Below, piece after piece: positions 27,649 to 34,167 of a DNA stretch of 42,831 nt (position 1 is the first letter of the stretch; every line of letters starts with the position of its first letter). This DNA comes from an uncultured Pelagibacteraceae bacterium (GTDB taxonomy: Bacteria; Pseudomonadota; Alphaproteobacteria; Pelagibacterales; AG-422-B15). The position numbers and the translations under genes are program-made. The notes beneath the pieces were generated by a model. That model had not been told where the DNA came from and did no database searches. It saw only the letters and a list, made by a program, of their open reading frames with translations. The stretch lies in assembly GCA_902584215.1 (NCBI GenBank), contig CACHYW010000007.1, positions 1 to 42,831 on the forward strand, written 5' to 3'.

Positions 27649-28533
27649 TTAAATAAATATTAAGTACGCTCCCCAACCTACTAGAAGAAAGCCTAGAAAT
27701 CTAGAGCTAAGTTTCTCATATGGGAGCATTTTTTCAATTAAAACAACGATTGTTAATACAGCAACCCACAGTAAATTCATAACGCCGTTCACAAACAATA
27801 ATAACATCAATACCCAGCAACATCCGAGGCAAAAAACTCCATGCTGCAAACCAACATATGCAACATTCGCATATCCTTTTATTGGTCCCGACATTATAAA
27901 CGAAAGAGGATTTCTGCACTTTTCAAGACAAGTATCTTTCAAGCTTGTAAATTGAAAGGCTCCTGCTCCTATTAAGACTAATCCGGCTAGAATTTTGTTT
28001 TGAATAGCGCCCATCATGTCTACGACTCCACTGTTGTGCAGTATATATTGAAGTGAACAGGCTAAAAGTGAAAAGAATATCCAGATTAAAAAATATGTAG
28101 ATGAAATAATTATCATTTCTAATAAAGGACTTGAAGTTATTTGCATATTTGATCGCATAAGTCTAAAGACATTGAGAAATATAAAAGTGGAAGGCAACAT
28201 CATAGCAAACATCATTATTGTCCACATTACAAACATCACAATAAATTCACTAACCGTCCATTGACCAGTCATCGGCATCATCAAGAAATTAATTGTTGAT
28301 TTTGTCTGATTCATTTCCATAGAATTAGTTTTCATGGAGTCTTCTGTTATATTTCCCATTTCCATTTCATTATCAGACATTGTTTCCATTGACATATTCA
28401 TTGAATTTTCATTTTGCATTGTCATGTCCATTGGGGGCTGAGCAGCCATCAAAAATAAGTAATACCAAGCAAGCACCACCAAAGATGAAAGTGAAATAAG
28501 TGTTACGGTATATTCAAATCTTAATGTTTTCAT
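27649..28533 (-). CDS. DUF2182 multi-pass membrane protein with methionine-rich periplasmic loop
   Basis: The 294-residue membrane protein belongs to COG5486 (DUF2182, predicted metal-binding). After the first helix, residues 29-88 hold 16 methionines, several in MxM or MxxM spacing (MDMTM, MNMSM, MEMG), a pattern associated with copper(I) binding. The family core MWTIMMFAMMLPSTF and a cysteine pair (CLGCCW) follow, with about five more helices. The frame also contains a TTG at 28539, but the ATG at 28533, two bases after the copper chaperone stop, is the natural start. DUF1326 follows by 4 bases. Confidence 0.85.
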   Translation of the reverse strand: MKTLRFEYTVTLISLSSLVVLAWYYLFLMAAQPPMDMTMQNENSMNMSMETMSDNEMEMGNITEDSMKTNSMEMNQTKSTINFLMMPMTGQWTVSEFIVMFVMWTIMMFAMMLPSTFIFLNVFRLMRSNMQITSSPLLEMIIISSTYFLIWIFFSLLACSLQYILHNSGVVDMMGAIQNKILAGLVLIGAGAFQFTSLKDTCLEKCRNPLSFIMSGPIKGYANVAYVGLQHGVFCLGCCWVLMLLLFVNGVMNLLWVAVLTIVVLIEKMLPYEKLSSRFLGFLLVGWGAYLIFI

Positions 28534-28535
28534 AT

Positions 28536-28994
28536 TCAATGCTCGGTATAATCCTTATTATTATTTTGTTTCTCAACTTCAAATAATACAATGATTTGTC
28601 CTGCTGTTTCAAATGTCAATGTTCCCTCCAAAGACATTCCCTCTATGAGTTCAATTTTAAGGTTTGAGAACATAATATGATGGTTTCCAGGTATAAGCGA
28701 TTTAGCTTTTTGTGCGGGTAAATCGATATAATCAACTTTTATCATATTTGTCATTCCGTCTTTTACTTCAGTGGAATACAATTCTGCATCTGCAAAATTT
28801 ACTTCTACACCCACCAAGCGATCAATTTCATACCCCATATTAACAATTTTCATATATCCGGCCGCTGACCCAGATGAGATTGTAAATTTAATATGAGGAT
28901 GATTAATATTTATATGCTTTTCCTGAAACTGATGTGCATGTGAAACTTTTAATAGACTTAAAAATATTATCATGACTAAGAATTTTCTAGTCAT
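28536..28994 (-). CDS. PCu(A)C-type periplasmic copper chaperone with a substituted ligand
   Basis: The protein is 152 residues from the chosen ATG, with a signal peptide (residues 1-20, ending VSHA) and a His-rich mature start. The PCu(A)C copper motif H-x10-M-x21-H-x-M is recognisable with exact spacing: M84, H106 and M108 are present, but the first ligand is Y73 (AELYS instead of AELH). The family delivers Cu(I) to the CuA or CuB site of cytochrome oxidase, often with SCO1. The ATG at 28994 follows the lipoprotein stop by one base, with an AAAGAGA ribosome-binding sequence; the frame extends to 29030 but without a signal-peptide-like start. Confidence 0.85.
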   Translation of the reverse strand: MTRKFLVMIIFLSLLKVSHAHQFQEKHININHPHIKFTISSGSAAGYMKIVNMGYEIDRLVGVEVNFADAELYSTEVKDGMTNMIKVDYIDLPAQKAKSLIPGNHHIMFSNLKIELIEGMSLEGTLTFETAGQIIVLFEVEKQNNNKDYTEH

Positions 28995-28995
28995 A

Positions 28996-29241
28996 CTAAT
29001 CTCTTTCAGTTGAGAACATACATACTTCATTTACACAAGTGAAAACGCATAAAAGTTTTTGATCTTTATTATGAAAAGATGACCATAGTTCTGTTTTTTC
29101 ATAGGTTAAAAGTAATTCAACATTTGAGTTACAGTTTTTCTCATTAGCTTTTTCAATAGCTAAACTTTCATACATTTGTTTATTGCTTTCAGAACAAGAC
29201 AGAATGATTACAGGAAATAATATGAATATTATTTTTTTCAT
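28996..29241 (-). CDS. Small cysteine-containing lipoprotein, unknown function
   Basis: I do not recognise this 81-residue protein. It starts with a lipoprotein-like signal (MKKIIFILFPVIILSC, with C16 as the probable lipidated residue). The mature part has four further cysteines at 37, 65, 69 and 74, the last three as C-x3-C-x4-C (CVFTCVNEVC). It is flanked by SCO1 (2-base gap) and the PCu(A)C gene (1-base gap), both secreted copper proteins, so a periplasmic metal or thiol role is plausible but unproven. The tight spacing and clean signal peptide argue it is a real gene. Confidence 0.75.
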   Translation of the reverse strand: MKKIIFILFPVIILSCSESNKQMYESLAIEKANEKNCNSNVELLLTYEKTELWSSFHNKDQKLLCVFTCVNEVCMFSTERD

Positions 29242-29243
29242 TT

Positions 29244-29891
29244 TTACAGTTTCTTAATATCTTCAACCATTTTATCAATACTTGATCCGAAAGGTAAAAT
29301 GCTTTGAAGTGTGTTTGTATCATCGAAAATATAATAGAAAGCAGTATGCTGTACCATATAGTTAGAATTGTCTTCTCCAGCTTCAGTTTGTTTGGAGGCA
29401 CTTAAGTGATTTTGATGCTCTGAGGTTGTCGCTGGCTCTACATGTACAAAAAAATCTTTCCAGATTGGCATTAGTGATTCATGACTTCCTGTTAGACCAA
29501 TGAAATCATTGCCAAAGTTGATCAGAAATTCTTTTAATCTTTCTGGACTATCTCTTGCTGGATCAACAGTGACAAAAAAAAATTTTATTTTCTCAGTTGA
29601 AAAGTTTTCTCTATTTAATTGCTCAATGGCATTGCTCATCAAGTTTGCGCTTATAGGACAAATATCTGGACAGTGCGTGAAACCAAAAAAAAATACTTTA
29701 CTGAAGCCATCGTAACTCGATGTAGATACATTATTTCCCATGTGGTCAACTGCTTCAAAATTCAAAAGTATATTGTTAGAGGGAGACGTACTATCTTTAT
29801 TAAATAATTCCGAAACTGCCCAGCCTGCGATAATTGCAAGTAATATAATCGATATAAATAAAAATTTATTAATTATATTCTTTGAAAGCAT
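29244..29891 (-). CDS. SCO1/SenC family copper assembly protein
   Basis: The 215-residue membrane-anchored thioredoxin-fold protein has one N-terminal helix (about 9-28), the copper-binding FTHC74PDIC78P motif, and the third ligand H182 in QHTAFYYIFD. VTVDPARDSPERLKEF is highly conserved in the family. SCO proteins deliver copper to, or reduce the thiols of, the CuA site of cytochrome c oxidase in the periplasm. Residues 154-178 form a family-variable insertion with several histidines. Its start overlaps the stop of the DmdA/GcvT-like gene by one base. Confidence 0.93.
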   Translation of the reverse strand: MLSKNIINKFLFISIILLAIIAGWAVSELFNKDSTSPSNNILLNFEAVDHMGNNVSTSSYDGFSKVFFFGFTHCPDICPISANLMSNAIEQLNRENFSTEKIKFFFVTVDPARDSPERLKEFLINFGNDFIGLTGSHESLMPIWKDFFVHVEPATTSEHQNHLSASKQTEAGEDNSNYMVQHTAFYYIFDDTNTLQSILPFGSSIDKMVEDIKKL

Positions 29892-31027
29892 TATTCCATT
29901 TTTTCTAGTCTTGAACTAAATGGTAATGGAACGACCTCAACTTCTCTTTCTTCGCCATCATGATTTATATTAAATACATCTTCAGAGTTGGTTAGATTAA
30001 TATCAATGTATCCGAGGGCAATATTGCATCCAAAATTAGGGCTATAGATTGTACTAGTTACAAATCCTTGCTGTTCCCCATTTTTATTAAACAGAGGAAT
30101 TCTAGCCATATTATAACCAATTTTTTTTCCTGAAATTTTAAATCCAGTGAATTGTTTCTTAATACCTTCCTCTCTTATTTTGAGAAGGGCTTCTTTACCT
30201 ACAAAATCAGCCTCCTGATCAAGATCATAAAACTTAGGGAGATTGAGCTCTAAAGGGTTTTCCTCTAGGGATGTGTCACCTTGATGTGAAATCATGCCTG
30301 CTTCAATTCTATCTATTTGATTTGGGCAACTAGGAACAATCCTAAATTCTTTACCAGCATCCATTAAAGAGTTCCAAAGTGTTGGGGCATCAATTTCTCG
30401 AGTGATGTATATTTCATAACCAAACTGATTGCTCCAGCCACTTCTAGCAATAATAATATCTATTCCAAAAAGATTAGTCTCGATAAATTGGTAGTATTTT
30501 AGTCCCATTATAATCGGATCATCATTTGTTACTTTTCTAATAAGCTCTTTTGATCTTGGCCCTTGCAAAGATAAAGGACATGCCTCAGGTTCTGAAATTT
30601 TAACATTAAATTTTCCAGATAGAGCGACGCCTTTGCACCAAAGGATTGCGTCTGAATCAGCAATACTTAACCAAAATTTGTTATCATTGAATTTTAATAT
30701 TAATGGATCATTGATAATTCCACCATTTTCATCTGTCATAAATGCGTATCTACAAAAACCATCTTTAAATGTAGATAAGTTTCTCGGCGTCATATATTGG
30801 ACAAATTTAGCTGCATCTTCCCCAACAACCTCAACTTGTCTTTCCGCTGCAACATCCCATAACGTCACATCATTAATTAATGAATGATATTCCTGCTCAG
30901 GTGTAGTATATCCCACAGGCATCGTCATATGATTATAAGTAGTGAAATTAGTTGCTCCAGATTTTATAGTTTCCTCAAAGAAGGGTGACTTTCTAACTCT
31001 GGGTGTATAAATAATCCCTTTTGACAT
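29891..31027 (-). CDS. GcvT-like aminomethyltransferase, candidate DMSP demethylase (DmdA-like)
   Basis: The 378-residue folate-dependent methyltransferase-fold protein has the DmdA-like order: RKSPFFEETIKSGATNFTTYNHM near the start, then LWDVAAERQVEVVGEDA, QYMTPRNLS, GGIINDPLILKF, and FWLSIADSDAILW. IARSGWSNQFGYEIYI and a C-terminal barrel follow. DmdA moves a methyl group from dimethylsulfoniopropionate to tetrahydrofolate. From memory of the family these segments fit DmdA or a close paralogue better than the glycine cleavage T protein, and no other gcv gene is present; specificity is uncertain. The start is the ATG at 31027, with a GGAGA ribosome-binding site 6 bases upstream. It leads the 15-gene operon. 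Confidence 0.75.
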   Translation of the reverse strand: MSKGIIYTPRVRKSPFFEETIKSGATNFTTYNHMTMPVGYTTPEQEYHSLINDVTLWDVAAERQVEVVGEDAAKFVQYMTPRNLSTFKDGFCRYAFMTDENGGIINDPLILKFNDNKFWLSIADSDAILWCKGVALSGKFNVKISEPEACPLSLQGPRSKELIRKVTNDDPIIMGLKYYQFIETNLFGIDIIIARSGWSNQFGYEIYITREIDAPTLWNSLMDAGKEFRIVPSCPNQIDRIEAGMISHQGDTSLEENPLELNLPKFYDLDQEADFVGKEALLKIREEGIKKQFTGFKISGKKIGYNMARIPLFNKNGEQQGFVTSTIYSPNFGCNIALGYIDINLTNSEDVFNINHDGEEREVEVVPLPFSSRLEKME

Positions 31028-31051
31028 AAGCAATCTCCAAATTGATCCGAT

Positions 31052-31081
31052 CTTATAAACTAAAAAATGAGATAAAGTAAA
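31052..31081 (-). promoter_or_regulatory. Candidate promoter of the 15-gene minus-strand operon
   Basis: On the minus strand TTTACT (31076-31081) and TATAAG (31052-31057) are 18 bases apart. The start would be near 31045, giving an 18-base leader that contains the GGAGA ribosome-binding site. The same TTTACT-18-bp arrangement occurs at proX. Confidence 0.5.
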
Positions 31082-31105
31082 TCATTTTCAATAATATATT
31101 TACTT
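31075..31105. repeat. Inverted repeat in divergent spacer
   Basis: AAGTAAAT (31075-31082) and ATTTACTT (31098-31105) form an 8-bp perfect inverted repeat with a 15-base centre; half-site starts are 23 bases apart. The left arm covers the -35 of the big operon. It could be an operator shared with the divergent homocysteine methyltransferase gene, though the sequence is AT-rich. The remaining spacer 31028-31135 shows no other recognisable element. Confidence 0.4.
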
Positions 31106-31135
31106 AATTAAGCTTTAAATGATAATTAACAAGTT

Positions 31136-32059
31136 ATGAATCAAAGGTATAAAAAATTTTTAGAGGTTCTTCGTTCAGGGGAAACTATATTGCTTGATGG
31201 AGCCACTGGATCCGAACTTGAAAACAGAGGTATTAAAATGGATAACTCTTGGTGTGCAACAGCCTCACTTGAGTTTGATATTCTAAAACAAATCCATAAA
31301 GACTACATCAATGCTGGAGCAAAAATAATTACAACAAATACCTATGCTTCAAATCGAATGATATTAGAAGTGGCTGGAGTTGAAGATAAATTTGAAGAAA
31401 TTAATCTAACTGCAATAAATGCAGCTATCCAGGCAAGAGAAGAATGTGGTCGAGATGATGTACTTGTGGCAGGATCCTTATCTCACCAAATACCGTATGA
31501 AGATGCTTTTAGATCGCAAGAAGAAAAAGATAAATATATTAAGAAACTTACCCCAGAATATTTTCAAAAATCTTTTGATGAGCTGGCATTTTTTTTAGCG
31601 GATAACGGATGTGATTTTATTTTATTGGAGCTTATGTATAGGCCAGATCGAATTGATATAATTTTTGATTCAGCAAGCAAAGTTGGTTTACCAGTATGGG
31701 CTGGGTTTTCTTCTAGAAACAAAGATGGCTTGATAGCTCTTACGACTGACTATGAGTATAGTTTTAAAAAAATGATCAGCAACGTTAAACACCATAAATT
31801 GGATGCGGTTGGCATAATGCATTGTGATATTAGTGTAATAGAAGAAAGTATAAAAGAACTCAAGGAAGTATACAATCTTCCTATAATGGCTTATCCAGAA
31901 GTAGCTGTATTTAAATTTCCACACTATGACATGAGCAATGTAATTCAGCCAAATGATTATTTAGTCGAAGCCAAAAAATGGAAAGATGCAGGAGCGCAAA
32001 TTATTGGAGGTTGCTGTGGCACAACTGTTGAGCACATAAAATTACTGAACAAATTATAA
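31136..32059 (+). CDS. Homocysteine S-methyltransferase family protein (candidate betaine-homocysteine methyltransferase)
   Basis: This 307-residue zinc-dependent methyltransferase barrel has LLDGATGSELENRG at the start and all three zinc cysteines: C230 (GIMHC) and C293-C294 (GGCCGTT). The family methylates homocysteine to methionine using betaine, S-methylmethionine, or a similar donor. Divergence from a dimethylglycine/sarcosine oxidising operon and nearby glycine-betaine transporter genes favour betaine as donor, which would generate dimethylglycine. Sequence alone does not separate this from S-methylmethionine use. No Shine-Dalgarno sequence is visible. The stop overlaps the convergent EamA gene by 6 bases. 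Confidence 0.87.
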   Translation: MNQRYKKFLEVLRSGETILLDGATGSELENRGIKMDNSWCATASLEFDILKQIHKDYINAGAKIITTNTYASNRMILEVAGVEDKFEEINLTAINAAIQAREECGRDDVLVAGSLSHQIPYEDAFRSQEEKDKYIKKLTPEYFQKSFDELAFFLADNGCDFILLELMYRPDRIDIIFDSASKVGLPVWAGFSSRNKDGLIALTTDYEYSFKKMISNVKHHKLDAVGIMHCDISVIEESIKELKEVYNLPIMAYPEVAVFKFPHYDMSNVIQPNDYLVEAKKWKDAGAQIIGGCCGTTVEHIKLLNKL

Positions 32060-32986
32060 GTTATTCTTTTTTATAGCTACGTTTGAGGCAAAAATAATCT
32101 CTGTTAATCCTGCCAAGATTATAAATGAGCTTCCTAATATCTCTCGCCAACCAAAAAGTTCATCAGTTAATATCGCAGCGCTAAACGTACCAACTACAAT
32201 TTCAAAAAGAATGATTATAGAGAATAATCCTGCCCCAATTCTACTGGGTGCTCCTAGTATAACTACATTAGTTGGTAGATGAAATAAGATGGCTATTAAT
32301 AAGAGCCATGGCATCATTGTAAGCCAAGAATCTAAAGATGGCGCAGAGCCCATTACATCTCTGAGAAAGTAAGCTTGCACTAAAGTAAATATGCCACCAT
32401 AAAAAAAGAAAGAAAAAAGAATTGGAAAGATGCCCTCAGGTTTTTTTACTTCCATCCGAACTGCTGAAGCTGCTATAAATATACCGCCTAATAGTGCTAT
32501 CCAGTCACCAGAGTTTTGAGGAAACGGAATAAATCCATCCTGACCGAAGACAATCCAAACTCCAGATAAAGCTAGAATAAGAGTAATGTATCTATAGTAG
32601 CGTGGAACCTGCCTAAGAAATATCATTTCAAAAATAGTTGTCCAGACTGGAGTAATATAAAATAGGATTAAAGCTCTCACTACGTCCGTTAATAAAAAGC
32701 TATTGGCGTAACATGCAATTCCGGCGCCAAATAAAAGTCCTATAATTGGATAATCAAGACCAAATGAATTACCTTTATATTTTCTCCACATAGCAACTGG
32801 AAGCAGAATTAAAAAGGGAATAATCATTTGTGAAATAGTGGCCCAGCCGCCAGTTAAGCCGCCAGCCTCGAGTGCTCTTTGGGGTATCCAAAATAATCCC
32901 CATAATCCAGCTGCAATCAGTAATGCAAAGCTAATGCTATAATGATATGGGTGGCGCGAAGTATTCACTTCTTTATGATAGAGCAA
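32054..32986 (-). CDS. DMT superfamily (EamA) transporter with non-ATG start
   Basis: About 310 residues and ten membrane segments form two EamA repeats (LLIAAGLWGLFWIPQRALEA, VVRALILFYITPVWTTIFEMIF, and FEIVVGTFSAAILTDELFGWREI). The substrate is unknown; the neighbourhood suggests a methylated amine or amino acid. There is no ATG in the first 50 codons. The possible starts are TTG at 32986 or GTG at 32968, and an in-frame stop lies at 33005-33007. The TTG directly follows the T-tract of the proX terminator, so expression probably depends on read-through or on a promoter hidden in the terminator. Confidence 0.82.
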   Translation of the reverse strand: MLYHKEVNTSRHPYHYSISFALLIAAGLWGLFWIPQRALEAGGLTGGWATISQMIIPFLILLPVAMWRKYKGNSFGLDYPIIGLLFGAGIACYANSFLLTDVVRALILFYITPVWTTIFEMIFLRQVPRYYRYITLILALSGVWIVFGQDGFIPFPQNSGDWIALLGGIFIAASAVRMEVKKPEGIFPILFSFFFYGGIFTLVQAYFLRDVMGSAPSLDSWLTMMPWLLLIAILFHLPTNVVILGAPSRIGAGLFSIIILFEIVVGTFSAAILTDELFGWREILGSSFIILAGLTEIIFASNVAIKKNNL

Positions 32987-32990
32987 AAAA

Positions 32991-33018
32991 AAGGCCTTGT
33001 ATAATTATACAAGGCCTT
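32991..33018 (-). terminator. Rho-independent terminator of proX (bidirectional in form)
   Basis: A perfect 28-base palindrome (12-bp arms AAGGCCTTGTAT / ATACAAGGCCTT around AATT) is followed on the minus strand by eight T residues and on the plus strand by TTTTTATTTTTTT. It starts 25 bases after the proX stop. Only minus-strand genes lead into it, so its natural job is ending proX transcription. Confidence 0.92.
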
Positions 33019-33042
33019 AATTTTTATTTTTTTAGTACAGAC

Positions 33043-34047
33043 TTATGGAAGCCAAGCTTGCCAATCGTTAGTACTGTCTTTCCATTCTTGAACTGCTTCT
33101 TCAACAGATAAGCCATCATCGCCTACTCTAACAAGCATTTTTGCTTGGTCGACGTTCGCAAACTTCATTTTCTTAAAGAATGCAAGTGCTTCAGCATTTT
33201 CTGGTTTCTGCATTGTTGCTGGGTTCATGTAGTTCATAGTGTAATCTTTAGCCCAGTTACTTGCAGGCCAAGATCCCATACCACAATCTTGCCAGTTGTT
33301 TGCCTCAGTGAAAGAGTCACAAGCTTGGTGTGGAGGAAGACCAATTCCTACCATTTCATTTTTACCAAAGAAAAAATGTGGCTCCCAAAGGTACATTAAG
33401 AATGGTTCTTGTCTATCGTAAGAACCTTGTGCCTCAGCTAGAAGCGCAACCTCTGTTCCAAGTTCAACTGCTTCAAAGTCAATTCCCATAATATCAAGTC
33501 TTTTTTGATCATGACAGTTCCAACCAGCTACTGGACATCCTATGAGTCGTCCCTTAGAACCAGTTTCAACTGTTGCAAATTGATCTTTGAACTTATTAAG
33601 ATCTTCCCAACCATTAAAGTCAGGATTAGCATCAACAAAATACTTCGGTACATAATAATCTGATGCACCAATGATACCAGTTGTAAACGCCATCACTTCA
33701 CCGGTTCCTGAGTACTCTTGGACAACTTCACCATCGTAATATAACGGCTCATTGAGCATTACGTCATCAGCTTCTGCATAGCTTGGCCAGCTCTCACATG
33801 CAAAGTCAATATCGCCTGCAGCGATTGCTTCCCAAAGACCGGTTCCAGATGCAAATTCTATTCTATCTACACGATATCCTAGCTCTTGCTCCAACATGCT
33901 TACTGCAACTTGACATGTAATCTCTCCTCCAGTCCAGTCAGCAACAGCAGCAGTTAAGCGTTTTGCGTGCGCTGTACCCGCAGAAAATACGAGAAAAGAC
34001 GACAATATAAGGGCAGTAAAAGTTTTTAAAAATAATGATTTGTTCAT
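33043..34047 (-). CDS. proX: Glycine betaine/proline-type ABC transporter substrate-binding protein
   Basis: The 334-residue periplasmic protein of the OpuAC/ProX family begins with a Sec signal peptide (about 1-28, ending GTAHA). It contains ADWTGGEITCQVA and the ligand-region DFACESWPSYAEADD, and ends with the typical VEEAVQEWKDSTNDWQAWL. These proteins bind quaternary ammonium compounds in a cage of aromatic residues; the exact ligand cannot be read from the sequence. The ATG has an AAGGGG ribosome-binding sequence 7 bases upstream. It lies 120 bases after proW with its own candidate promoter and operator, and ends at a strong terminator. Confidence 0.9.
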   Translation of the reverse strand: MNKSLFLKTFTALILSSFLVFSAGTAHAKRLTAAVADWTGGEITCQVAVSMLEQELGYRVDRIEFASGTGLWEAIAAGDIDFACESWPSYAEADDVMLNEPLYYDGEVVQEYSGTGEVMAFTTGIIGASDYYVPKYFVDANPDFNGWEDLNKFKDQFATVETGSKGRLIGCPVAGWNCHDQKRLDIMGIDFEAVELGTEVALLAEAQGSYDRQEPFLMYLWEPHFFFGKNEMVGIGLPPHQACDSFTEANNWQDCGMGSWPASNWAKDYTMNYMNPATMQKPENAEALAFFKKMKFANVDQAKMLVRVGDDGLSVEEAVQEWKDSTNDWQAWLP

Positions 34048-34080
34048 TAAATTTCCCCTTTATTAATTAATTAATGATTA

Positions 34081-34110
34081 ATTTTAGCCTGAAAAAGATC
34101 AATTAGTAAA
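34081..34110 (-). promoter_or_regulatory. Candidate proX promoter
   Basis: On the minus strand TTTACT (34105-34110) and TAAAAT (34081-34086) are spaced by 18 bases, predicting a start near 34074 and a 27-base leader with a good ribosome-binding site. This allows binding protein to be made in excess over the permease, as is usual for ABC importers. Confidence 0.5.
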
Positions 34111-34118
34111 CCGGTTTA
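34107..34118. promoter_or_regulatory. Candidate LacI-type operator at proX
   Basis: TAAACCGGTTTA is a perfect 12-base palindrome with the central CG typical of LacI-family operators. It overlaps the -35 hexamer of the proX promoter by 4 bases. No LacI-family gene lies in this window, so the regulator would be encoded elsewhere. Confidence 0.5.
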
Positions 34119-34167
34119 TGAAGTTTATTTGAAAATTTAAATAAAGAAAAAGATATAAAAATTATAT

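Noticed and set aside
31034..31135. A SAM-II or SAM-V riboswitch upstream of the homocysteine methyltransferase gene
   Set aside because: The position would fit, but I cannot find the conserved GC-containing stem or the GCTAAA-type core. Only AT-rich complementarities remain, reported as a weak finding instead.
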